Shown here: positions 1-6,901 of the stretch, piece by piece
Position numbering within the stretch: position 1 is the stretch's first letter
Layout of the letters: the number at the start of each line of letters is the position of its first letter
NCBI GenBank assembly: GCA_902767125.1
Contig: CACXGJ010000067.1
Coordinates: 1-13,847 of the forward strand
Source: an uncultured Ruminococcus sp.
GTDB taxonomy: Bacteria; Bacillota; Clostridia; Oscillospirales; Acutalibacteraceae
DNA: 13,847 nucleotides
Reading direction: 5' to 3'
The notes under the pieces: generated by a model
The model's database searches: none
Told to the model about the DNA's origin: nothing
The model's input: only the letters and a program-made list of their open reading frames with translations
Position numbers and translations under genes: made by a program

Positions 1-55
1 CTCCTGTTTGATTGGTCTGATATTATAATGCCCCGATATTTTTTCAAATATTCCG

Positions 56-84
56 TTCTCAAAAATAAATTTTTATGTTATAAT
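56..84 (+). promoter_or_regulatory. Promoter of the SulP gene
   Basis: A TATAAT -10 lies at 79-84, preceded by TG one base upstream (extended -10). A weak -35, TTCTCA, lies at 56-61 with a 17-base spacer. Transcription would start near 91, which leaves a short leader carrying the GAGGTG ribosome site at 106-111 and argues against the upstream in-frame ATG at 28. Confidence 0.6.
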
Positions 85-120
85 TTTTTCAGAGTTTTTT
101 TGATCGAGGTGATTTTTATT

Positions 121-2247
121 GTGAAAAGGTTTCCGAATTTGATGAAAGATATTGTCGGAGGAATAATAGTGGCACTTGTTTCGATACCGATATCAATGGG
201 ATATGCACAGATAGCAGGCTTGCCAATGCAATACGGTCTGTACGGTTCTGTTCTGCCGATATTTTTGTTCGGCTTGATAACGACTTCAAAGGACTTTGTA
301 TTTGGTGTAGATGCCGCACCTGCTGCTCTCACGGGTGCAGCGATAGCATCTTTGGGAATTGCCGCCGAATCCCAACAGGCATTGTCAGCCGTCCCGACAA
401 TAGCATTTTTGGTGGGATGTTGGCTGTTGCTGTTATTCACCTTCAAGGCAGGGAAAATAGTACAGTATATTTCGGAATCCGTCATGGCAGGATTTGTTTC
501 GGGCATTTGCTGTACTATAATATTGATGCAGGTGCCGAAATTATTCGGAGGCTCTCCCGGCACAGGTGAAGGTATAGAGCTTATCGAACATATCATTGAA
601 CAACTGCATTTATTCAACCCTGTTTCAGCACTTTTAGGAGTGATGACAATTATTATAATAATGCTCGGAAAGAGATTCGTTCCAAAGGTACCCATGTCGG
701 TTATAATGATGGTAGCCGCTGTGCTGTCAACTGTAATTTTTCATGTGGACAATTACGGTGTAAAATTATTGCCTGACGTTGAAAGCGGTTTTCCGCTGTT
801 CAATTTCAAGCCGTATATTCCGAGCATTGATATAATAACGGATATGGTATTTTCTTCATTGAGTATAGCGGCAGTCATACTGTCGGAATCTCTGCTTGCT
901 TCAAAGGGAAATGCAATGAAGGACGGATATAAGCTCAATTCCAACAGGGAAATTTTAGCATATTCCATAGCAAATTTTTCATCGGCAATAGTAGGCTGCT
1001 GTCCCGTCAACGGCAGTGTTTCAAGGACAGGCATTGTAAGGCAGTTCGGAGCAAAAAGTCAGATACTTTCGGTCTCGGCTGCAATAACAATGGTTTTTGT
1101 ATTGTATTTCGGCACATCTGTCATAAAATATATGCCTGTGCCTATCCTCACGGCAATAGTTGTTTCGGCTCTGATGAATGCCTGTGAATTTGGAGTTGCC
1201 AAAAGAGTTTTCAAAACAAGCAAAACCGAATTTTATATATTCCTTGCGGCATTTTTCGGAGTGCTGATATTCGGCACAGTTGCAGGAGTTATCATCGGGA
1301 TAGTTCTTTCTTTCATAGCTGTTGTTATCCGTGCGGTAACACCGCCAAGGGCTTTCATGGGAGTTATCCCCGAAAAAGACGGTTTTTTCACGCTTGGCAG
1401 GAACAGTGAGGCTTTGCCGATAAAAAATACTTTGATATACCGTTTCAGCGGAAATTTATTTTTTGCCAATATAGATACATTTGAGAGCGACATAGAAAAC
1501 GCTGTCAGGGATGATACAGAGAATATAATCATAGATGCCCGTGCAGTCGGAAGCATTGATATCACGGCAGCCGAAAGACTTGTCATGATGCACAGGAAAT
1601 ATGCTGAAAGGGATATACGATTCTATCTCACGGAGCATATCGGAGAGGTCAATGACCTGTTCAAGAAATTCGGAGAAACCGAATTTCTCAACAGCGGTGC
1701 AGTCAGAATGACTGTAACACTTGCCTTGCGTGATGCCGGATTAAAGCCGCCTTATCCGACTGAAAAGGATATCATTACTCCTCAAAAACAAAAACGACTT
1801 CAATATAAAAATTCCTTCAATCGCTCTGCAAGAGGAATACAGGCGGAATTGGAATGGGTATTTGGTGAGGATGCCGAAAAATTCAAGTCCAATTTAGCCG
1901 ACGAAATTTATCAGAATGTCACTGAACACAAGCGATTTGACAATGACCTGATAGAAACGGCTGAAAACAGCACTCACTGGGGGAAATTCAATCTGTTTGA
2001 CGAGGAAGACCTTCTCGACAGGCTGGAGCTTCGATTGATAGAATTTTCGGAGAGTGACAAAGAACTTGACAGGCTTGAAGAACTTATAAATAAAAGGCGT
2101 AAGAAGATAGAGGAAAAAATGCTGAAAATGGATTCTCACGTTATAGAAAGACTTAAAAAACAGCGTGAAAAATTTCTCAAAGCTCTTAAAGAGAAAAACC
2201 CCACAGCCTATGAACATCTCATTAAATACCGTGAAAAGAATAAGTAA
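121..2247 (+). CDS. SulP-family anion transporter with STAS domain and charged C-terminal tail
   Basis: A predicted 708-residue inner-membrane anion carrier of the SLC26/SulP family (sulfate, bicarbonate or another small anion; substrate not readable from sequence). The start is GTG at 121, nine bases after GAGGTG; an in-frame ATG at 28 would precede the promoter and is rejected. Residues about 9-410 form the hydrophobic transport domain, with the family signature near residues 23-45 (P-I-S-M-G-Y-A-Q-I-A-G-L-P then G-L-Y-G-S-x-x-P) and an N-G-S-V-S-R-T-G motif. Residues about 437-540 form a cytoplasmic STAS domain (I-I-D-A-R-A-V-G-S-I-D). After it comes an atypical tail of about 165 residues that is highly charged and probably helical or coiled-coil towards the end. 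The gene appears monocistronic and ends at a hairpin shared with the convergent yajC. Family assignment is firm; substrate is unknown. Confidence 0.92.
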   Translation: MKRFPNLMKDIVGGIIVALVSIPISMGYAQIAGLPMQYGLYGSVLPIFLFGLITTSKDFVFGVDAAPAALTGAAIASLGIAAESQQALSAVPTIAFLVGCWLLLLFTFKAGKIVQYISESVMAGFVSGICCTIILMQVPKLFGGSPGTGEGIELIEHIIEQLHLFNPVSALLGVMTIIIIMLGKRFVPKVPMSVIMMVAAVLSTVIFHVDNYGVKLLPDVESGFPLFNFKPYIPSIDIITDMVFSSLSIAAVILSESLLASKGNAMKDGYKLNSNREILAYSIANFSSAIVGCCPVNGSVSRTGIVRQFGAKSQILSVSAAITMVFVLYFGTSVIKYMPVPILTAIVVSALMNACEFGVAKRVFKTSKTEFYIFLAAFFGVLIFGTVAGVIIGIVLSFIAVVIRAVTPPRAFMGVIPEKDGFFTLGRNSEALPIKNTLIYRFSGNLFFANIDTFESDIENAVRDDTENIIIDARAVGSIDITAAERLVMMHRKYAERDIRFYLTEHIGEVNDLFKKFGETEFLNSGAVRMTVTLALRDAGLKPPYPTEKDIITPQKQKRLQYKNSFNRSARGIQAELEWVFGEDAEKFKSNLADEIYQNVTEHKRFDNDLIETAENSTHWGKFNLFDEEDLLDRLELRLIEFSESDKELDRLEELINKRRKKIEEKMLKMDSHVIERLKKQREKFLKALKEKNPTAYEHLIKYREKNK

Positions 2248-2250
2248 AGC

Positions 2251-2286
2251 AAAAAATCTCCCTGTTTTTTCGACAGGGAGATTTTA
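2251..2286. terminator. Bidirectional terminator between SulP gene and yajC
   Basis: A perfect 13-bp stem (2253-2265 with 2273-2285, core ATCTCCCTGT) encloses a 7-base loop. The stem arms themselves end in AAAA/TTTT and are flanked by an A run at 2251-2256, so U-rich tails form in both directions. It fits the convergent gene ends at 2247 and 2289. Confidence 0.9.
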
Positions 2287-2288
2287 TA

Positions 2289-2687
2289 TTATTCTTCATT
2301 TTTCTTTGTTTTGTCTTTCTTGTCGTCTTTATCGGACTTTTTGGCTTCATCCTTTTTGGGCTGCTTGCTTGGGGTATCAACTGATGAAATAGCCCATTTC
2401 TTGAATCTCATTCTTGTCTTGTCGCTGCCTGTTTCAATAACAACAGTCTCATCATCATCACGCACAGCTATTATTCTGCCGACTATACCGCCTATTGTGG
2501 TAACATCGTCACCTATTTCAATATTATTGCGGAGTTCCTCCTCCTGTTTCTGTTTAACTCTTTGAGGGCGTATAAACAGAAAATAAGCAACTACCAAAAC
2601 GACCGCCCATATACCGAGCATCATTGCCATCTGCCACGGATTTGCTTCCGCAGACGCTACTGCCGTGTCAAGAATATCAAAAAACAT
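2289..2687 (-). CDS. yajC: YajC, accessory subunit of the Sec translocase
   Basis: A 132-residue single-pass membrane protein of the YajC family, which associates with SecDF and SecYEG in protein export. One transmembrane helix spans about residues 21-39 and is followed at once by the family hallmark F-L-F-I-R-P-Q-R and a basic, Glu-rich stretch. Residues about 56-104 form the conserved soluble domain (I-x-x-G-D-D-V-T-T-I-G-G-I-V-G). The C terminus from about 107 is an unusually long Lys/Asp-rich tail. The ATG at 2687 is preceded by GAAAGGA on the minus strand. It is the last gene of the operon behind tgt, the usual tgt-yajC order, but no secD or secF follows; the next gene is convergent. It also has its own promoter in the 71-base gap after tgt. 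Confidence 0.93.
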   Translation of the reverse strand: MFFDILDTAVASAEANPWQMAMMLGIWAVVLVVAYFLFIRPQRVKQKQEEELRNNIEIGDDVTTIGGIVGRIIAVRDDDETVVIETGSDKTRMRFKKWAISSVDTPSKQPKKDEAKKSDKDDKKDKTKKNEE

Positions 2688-2721
2688 TTTTTCCCATTCC
2701 TTTCAAAAAAATAATAAACTA

Positions 2722-2750
2722 ATTATAGCAAGTTTGACAATAACTTGCAA
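2722..2750 (-). promoter_or_regulatory. Internal promoter of yajC with an inverted repeat across its spacer
   Basis: On the minus strand, TTGCAA (2745-2750) and TATAAT (2722-2727) are 17 bases apart, with TGC before the -10 (extended -10). A 7-bp inverted repeat, GCAAGTT/AACTTGC at 2728-2734 and 2742-2748 with a 7-base centre, fills the spacer and touches both promoter boxes. It could be an operator or a weak hairpin at the end of tgt; the sequence cannot separate these. Confidence 0.65.
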
Positions 2751-2758
2751 GAGTATTT

Positions 2759-3889
2759 TTATATTCTTTTATCAAGAACAGGGATATATTTTTGATAAAA
2801 TTCTTCAAAGGCATCATTTTCGATGCTTTCTCTTATTTTCATCAGAAGGGTATTATAAAAATAGACGTTGTGCATCACACAAAGACGCATTGCAAGCATT
2901 TCACCGCTCTTGAACAGATGCCTTATATATGCCCTTGTAAAATTCCTGCATACAGGACAGTCACACTCTGTATCAAGAGGATTCTCGTCAAGAGAGTATT
3001 TCTCGTTGAGCATATTCCGCCTTCCGCTCCATGTAAATACATTTGCATGACGGGCATTTCTTGTAGGCATAACGCAGTCGAACATATCAACACCACGATG
3101 TACTGCTTCAAGGATATTCACGGGAGTTCCTACCCCCATTAAATAGCGTGGCTTGTCTTTGGGCATATATTCCTCAACAACATCTATTATGTGATACATT
3201 TCCTGTGCGGTTTCGCCTACTGCAAGACCTCCTATTGCATAGCCGTCAAGGTCTAATTCTCTTATACGCTTCATGTGGTCGATACGCAGGTCATCATAAG
3301 TTGCCCCCTGATTAATACCGAAAAGCATTTGCTGTTTGTTTATTGTATCTTCGAGGGAATTAAGCTCCCGCATTTTTTTCTGACAGCGGCAAAGCCATCT
3401 GTAAGTCCTGTCACATGAATGTTTGGTATATTCATATTCGGCAGGATTTTCTATGCACTCATCAAATGCCATAGCGATAGTTGAACCGAGATCGGACTGT
3501 ATCTGCATACTTTCTTCAGGTCCCATGAATATTTTATGACCGTCAATGTGAGAGGCGAATGTAACGCCTTCTTCTTTGATGTTGCGGAGCTTTGCGAGCG
3601 AAAATACCTGAAAACCGCCGCTGTCGGTGAGTATCGGACCATTCCAGCGGGTAAATTTATGCAGACCGCCCAATTTCCTGACATTTTCATTTCCCGGTCT
3701 TAAATGCAGATGATAGGTATTGCAAAGCTGAACCTGACAACGCAGATCTTTCAGGTCAAGTGCCGATACTGCACCTTTTATTGCACCGCAGGTCGCAACA
3801 TTCATAAATGCAGGTGTCTGTATAACACCGTGAGGCGTGGATATCTCACCACGCCTTGCTTTTCCGATTTGTTTTATAAGTCTGTACAT
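2759..3889 (-). CDS. tgt: Queuine/preQ1 tRNA-ribosyltransferase (TGT)
   Basis: A 376-residue enzyme that exchanges guanine for preQ1 at the wobble position (34) of tRNAs with GUN anticodons, in queuosine synthesis. Catalytic motifs are intact: L-T-D-S-G-G-F-Q with Asp89 as the proposed acid/base, and F-D-C-V-M-P-T-R with Asp271 as the nucleophile. The structural zinc site is complete: Cys309, Cys311, Cys314 and His340. Length is normal for bacterial TGT. The ATG at 3887-3889 overlaps the previous gene's TAA by one base (TAATG), and only a weak purine stretch precedes it, so translation is probably coupled to the upstream Imm33-like gene. Transcription comes from the promoter at 4694-4722. No other queuosine genes lie in the window. 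Confidence 0.97.
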   Translation of the reverse strand: MYRLIKQIGKARRGEISTPHGVIQTPAFMNVATCGAIKGAVSALDLKDLRCQVQLCNTYHLHLRPGNENVRKLGGLHKFTRWNGPILTDSGGFQVFSLAKLRNIKEEGVTFASHIDGHKIFMGPEESMQIQSDLGSTIAMAFDECIENPAEYEYTKHSCDRTYRWLCRCQKKMRELNSLEDTINKQQMLFGINQGATYDDLRIDHMKRIRELDLDGYAIGGLAVGETAQEMYHIIDVVEEYMPKDKPRYLMGVGTPVNILEAVHRGVDMFDCVMPTRNARHANVFTWSGRRNMLNEKYSLDENPLDTECDCPVCRNFTRAYIRHLFKSGEMLAMRLCVMHNVYFYNTLLMKIRESIENDAFEEFYQKYIPVLDKRI

Positions 3890-4653
3890 TATTCTTCTTT
3901 TTTATCTTCCTTTTTGGTCTCATCAGTGTTTGCCGATGCAGCCTTGGCTGCTTCAACGGCTGCCGACCATTCTTCTCTTGCCTTTGCAGCGAGCTTTTCT
4001 CTTTCGTCTCTTGTCGTGAATTTCATGGGATTATCGTCACCGTCAACGAGAGCCGTCATATCATTGTCATGGAACACGGCAACTGTTCCGACAGGCAGCT
4101 CAAGTACCCTCAAGGCTTCGGAACGGAATTTGAACAGCTCAAACGAACAGAGCTTGACATAATCTTCAGGTTTATGGTTTTCCTCATTCGGATCATTGAG
4201 AAGTCCGAAATACCAGCCCGAATCACCGTCCTTTGAAGGCTCTGTTCTGTTCATATATACATCGGGAGCATTCATGGCTTCCTTGAGTACAAGTATCGTA
4301 TCTCTGAAGGTAGTCACTTCAGGCTTAACATTGGCAACGCCCACTGCCTCAACCTGCATATTCTGTGCAAGCAGTGCAAGAGTAACATCATTTGTTCTGT
4401 CCTTGAAGGGATTTTTTCTGTAATCATTTGTTTGAAGAACATAGAAGGTATTTCCGTTTTCATCCTTTGTTTCACTCGTATAGAAAAACGACCAGCCGAA
4501 TCCCAATACAAATTTACTGTCAAATATATTTGTATTGTTCTGACTCTGTATCTGTGTAAGAGTTTTAAATATCGCACCTGCGGCATTTTTGAGAGGATAG
4601 CTTGAATACATTCTCACAATCCTGTCATCTATTTTTGCTTCAAAAGTAATCAT
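3889..4653 (-). CDS. DUF2185/Imm33-like domain protein, first gene of the tgt operon
   Basis: A soluble 254-residue protein without signal peptide or membrane helix. The ATG at 4653 is chosen because GAAAGGG sits ten bases upstream and because the more distal ATG at 4722 falls inside the promoter. Residues about 115-205 resemble the DUF2185/Imm33 family: V-Y-M-N-R-T-E-P, then D-S-G-W-Y-F-G (about 144-150), then L-x-L-P-V-G-T (about 184-190). That family is named for immunity proteins of polymorphic toxin systems, but many members are uncharacterised. Residues 1-110 hold a second region with a partly similar F-G-W-S-F-F motif (52-57), perhaps a diverged repeat. The last 45 residues are Ala, Lys and Glu-rich and likely helical or disordered. 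No toxin gene is adjacent; coupling to tgt suggests a resident chromosomal role. Family call is by memory of motifs; function is unknown. Confidence 0.7.
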   Translation of the reverse strand: MITFEAKIDDRIVRMYSSYPLKNAAGAIFKTLTQIQSQNNTNIFDSKFVLGFGWSFFYTSETKDENGNTFYVLQTNDYRKNPFKDRTNDVTLALLAQNMQVEAVGVANVKPEVTTFRDTILVLKEAMNAPDVYMNRTEPSKDGDSGWYFGLLNDPNEENHKPEDYVKLCSFELFKFRSEALRVLELPVGTVAVFHDNDMTALVDGDDNPMKFTTRDEREKLAAKAREEWSAAVEAAKAASANTDETKKEDKKEE

Positions 4654-4693
4654 TATAATAACGCCCTTTCTCAAAATCAATTTATATAAAATG

Positions 4694-4722
4694 ATTGTAT
4701 AATATTTTGTTTTTTTTGTCAA
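4694..4722 (-). promoter_or_regulatory. Promoter of the Imm33-like/tgt/yajC operon
   Basis: On the minus strand a perfect TTGACA (4717-4722) and TACAAT (4694-4699) are separated by 17 bases. The predicted start near 4687 leaves a leader of about 33 bases with GAAAGGG before the ATG at 4653. Confidence 0.8.
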
Positions 4723-4767
4723 TGTTTTATCTTAATTTTTACATGGCAAAAAATTTCATTAAATTTA

Positions 4768-4796
4768 TTGCTGTTTTTTTTTATTTGTGCTATATT
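4768..4796 (+). promoter_or_regulatory. Promoter of the murT/gatD-like pair
   Basis: TATATT at 4791-4796 is preceded by TGC (extended -10). A weak -35, TTGCTG, lies at 4768-4773 with a 17-base spacer. It diverges from the tgt-operon promoter; the two -35 boxes are about 45 bases apart. The start near 4802 leaves a leader of about 33 bases. Confidence 0.6.
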
Positions 4797-4834
4797 TATC
4801 ATGTGATTTTCTGAAGAAAAAGGATTGATGCTTT

Positions 4835-6166
4835 GTGAAAAGATTTTTAGGAACTCTTATCGGCAAAATGGTATTTTTAGCCGAAAAAATAATGCACTAC
4901 AATGCAAGCAGCTTTCCGGGAGAATTTGTACTGAAGCTTTTCCCGGACTATCTCAAAACGGTAAAATATCCGAAGCTTGTCATCATGGTAACAGGAAGCT
5001 GCGGCAAAGGCTCTACTACACGTATCATTGCCGATGCCCTTCGTGAAAACGGCATGACAGTTGCACATAATCTTGAAGGCTCAAATTTACTCGGCGGTGT
5101 TGCCTCGACTGTTATCAAAAACATCAGATTTTCGGGAAAGATTCCGACAGATGCCCTTGTTCTCGAAACCGACGAACGCTATCTCAAATTCATCACCAAA
5201 TATATCAAGCCCGACTATCTCGTGATAAATAATATCACCCGTGACCAGCCTCCCCGTCAGGGCGATTTTGATATAGTTTTCGGTGAGATACTCAAGGGCA
5301 TACCCGAAAATACCCATATCATCGTGAACGGTGATGATCCTGTTACAAAAAAATTCTCTCTGAATATCGACAATATAACATACTTCGGAATAGATAAATT
5401 TTTTGCAAGCTATGAAACTGATATAAACGATGTCAGGGATATAAATTACTGTCCGAAATGCAGTGCGAGACTTGATTACAAATATCGTCATTACGGCAGT
5501 GTAGGAGATTTCAAATGTCCGAGCTGTGATTTTTCGAGAAGTACCCCCGATTTCTGCATAACATCAGTCGATAAGGATACAAATGAGATAACTGTCAATA
5601 ACAAAACCAAAATAACAGCAAATGAACTTATACTCTTTAATCTGTATAATTTAGCCGCCGCATATTCTGTTTTGAGCCTTGTAGGGATATCAGATGAAAA
5701 AATATCATCCTCGCTAAATGCACAGCATATACAAAACAAGATATATAAAGAGATCGTCAAAAAGGACAGAAAATATATTGCTCTCAACTGCAAGGCCGAA
5801 AACAATGCCACCTATAATCTTGCCGTCATACATACCGCCCTCGACAAATCTCCGAAAACCATTGTCCTCGGCTTGCGTGAGATAAGCAGAAGATATAATT
5901 TCTTTGATCTGTCATGGCTTTATGATATAAACTTTGAGCTTCTGAATGATGACAATTTAAAGAATGTCGTGTGTGCAGGTCCTTACAGATATGACTTTGC
6001 GACTCGTATAATGCTTGCGGGTATTCCGAAAGATAAAATTATAATACTCGAAAATCTTGACCATGCAGGAAAGGTATTTGATGAACAGACTCACGGAAAT
6101 GTTTATGGAATACTCAACTTTGACTATATAGAACCCTTTATAAATTCGGTGAATGAAATTGAATGA
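4835..6166 (+). CDS. murT: MurT-like Mur ligase (lipid II amidation family), divergent
   Basis: A 443-residue cytoplasmic Mur-ligase-fold protein of the MurT family; canonical MurT pairs with GatD to amidate D-Glu of lipid II. The start is GTG at 4835, ten bases after AAAGGA. The P-loop is G54-S-C-G-K-G-S-T-T62, closer to FolC (GTNGKGS) than to canonical MurT (GTNGKTT). N-x-E-G-S-N-L-L-G-G (79-88) and R-D-Q (136-138) are recognisable, but the usual R-D-Q-x-D-R is R-D-Q-P-P-R. The MurT-specific zinc ribbon is intact (Cys206, Cys209, Cys228, Cys231). The C-terminal DUF1727 domain (about 310-435) keeps D358-x-S-W and Y-D-x-N-F-E, but the N-P-A-G and N-D-x-x-A-D-G segments found in S. aureus MurT are replaced. 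The gatD-like gene follows after 11 bases. Family certain; canonical reaction doubtful. Confidence 0.85.
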   Translation: MKRFLGTLIGKMVFLAEKIMHYNASSFPGEFVLKLFPDYLKTVKYPKLVIMVTGSCGKGSTTRIIADALRENGMTVAHNLEGSNLLGGVASTVIKNIRFSGKIPTDALVLETDERYLKFITKYIKPDYLVINNITRDQPPRQGDFDIVFGEILKGIPENTHIIVNGDDPVTKKFSLNIDNITYFGIDKFFASYETDINDVRDINYCPKCSARLDYKYRHYGSVGDFKCPSCDFSRSTPDFCITSVDKDTNEITVNNKTKITANELILFNLYNLAAAYSVLSLVGISDEKISSSLNAQHIQNKIYKEIVKKDRKYIALNCKAENNATYNLAVIHTALDKSPKTIVLGLREISRRYNFFDLSWLYDINFELLNDDNLKNVVCAGPYRYDFATRIMLAGIPKDKIIILENLDHAGKVFDEQTHGNVYGILNFDYIEPFINSVNEIE

Positions 6167-6177
6167 GGTGACATTAC

Positions 6178-6810
6178 ATGATAAAAATTGCCAATATATA
6201 CTATGACCTGCTGAATCTCTACGGTGACACGGGAAACTGCAAGGCACTTGCATATCATCTTCGTGAAACAGGCGAACAGGTCACCGTTGATAATATAAGC
6301 TTCGGTGACAAGATAAATTTCAGTGACTACAATGTGATATTCATAGGTTCAGGCACTGAAAACAATCTGAAGCTTGCACTTGATGATATCCTCAAATATA
6401 AAAACGATATTATCGAATACAAATCAAAGGGCGGTTTTCTCATTGCAACAGGAAACAGTATTGAGCTTTTCGGAAAATCGGCTCTTGAAATTTTCGATTA
6501 CACTGTCACTTACGGTGATGAAAGGACAGTACGGGATGTCAAGACCTCTCTTTTCGATTTTGATATAATCGGATTTGAAAATCACAGGGGAACTATTGAC
6601 AGTGACCGAAAAATAATTTTCGACGACAATTTCATCCTGACTTATATAATAGGTCCTCTGCTTGTCAGAAATCCGAAGCTGACAGACCATATCATAAAAA
6701 AGCTTCTCGAAAATGCCGACAGTGATCCTTCAAAGGCTGACTATACGTTTGAAGAAAAGGCTTATGAAACAAGTCAGGGTACAGACCTGAAAAACATAGC
6801 AGCACAATAA
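6178..6810 (+). CDS. gatD: GatD-like class I glutamine amidotransferase fold, catalytic dyad apparently lost
   Basis: A 210-residue partner of the MurT-like protein, in the same operon: GAGGTG overlaps the murT stop and lies seven bases before the ATG. Canonical GatD hydrolyses glutamine and feeds ammonia to MurT. Family features are clear: L-N-L-Y-G-D-T-G-N (12-20), I-F-I-G-S-G-T (54-60), G-F-E-N-H (132-136) and G-P-L-L-x-R-N-P (159-166). The nucleophile segment, I-C-G-G-Y-Q in S. aureus, reads I-A-T-G-N-S-I-E (89-96) without Cys. The only cysteine in the protein is Cys21. The catalytic His of Y-L-H-G-P is Ile158. The stretch between F-E-N-H and G-P is about 20 residues shorter than in S. 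aureus GatD (243 residues). The frame is open and well conserved around these sites, so a pseudogene is unlikely. Glutaminase activity is predicted absent. Confidence 0.75.
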   Translation: MIKIANIYYDLLNLYGDTGNCKALAYHLRETGEQVTVDNISFGDKINFSDYNVIFIGSGTENNLKLALDDILKYKNDIIEYKSKGGFLIATGNSIELFGKSALEIFDYTVTYGDERTVRDVKTSLFDFDIIGFENHRGTIDSDRKIIFDDNFILTYIIGPLLVRNPKLTDHIIKKLLENADSDPSKADYTFEEKAYETSQGTDLKNIAAQ

Positions 6811-6847
6811 AAAAATTTTTTAAAATGGTGCATCAGACAAATAAATA

Positions 6848-6856
6848 TGTTATAAT
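6848..6856 (+). promoter_or_regulatory. Probable extended -10 promoter of the two-component/htrA operon
   Basis: TGT followed by TATAAT (6851-6856) in the 91-base gap after the gatD-like gene. No good -35 is visible 16-18 bases upstream, as expected for an extended -10 promoter or one helped by an activator. The start near 6863 leaves about 40 bases before the ATG at 6902. Confidence 0.55.
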
Positions 6857-6901
6857 TAGAATGGTCGGAATAAACAAAAACTGAAAGGTGCGGATATAAA
6901 G

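Noticed and set aside
28..120. N-terminal extension of 31 residues for the SulP protein from the ATG at 28
   Set aside because: It overlaps a TATAAT-like stretch and lies upstream of the promoter at 56-84; the GTG at 121 has a proper GAGGTG site nine bases upstream.
78..695. Long minus-strand open frame (205 codons) inside the SulP gene
   Set aside because: It is antisense to a clear transporter gene, has no ribosome site and shows no family motif; it is a shadow of the codon pattern.
4654..4722. N-terminal extension of the Imm33-like protein from the ATG at 4722
   Set aside because: It would start within the consensus -35 box of its own promoter and lacks a ribosome site; GAAAGGG supports the ATG at 4653.
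6178..6810. Loss of catalytic residues in the GatD-like gene as a frameshift artefact
   Set aside because: One frame runs without interruption, with recognisable family motifs on both sides of each altered site, so substitution and not frameshift explains the loss.
6811..6830. A/T hairpin (A run followed by T run) after the gatD-like gene as a terminator
   Set aside because: The possible stem is only A-T pairs without a GC core, so stable termination is doubtful; read-through into the regulator operon remains possible.
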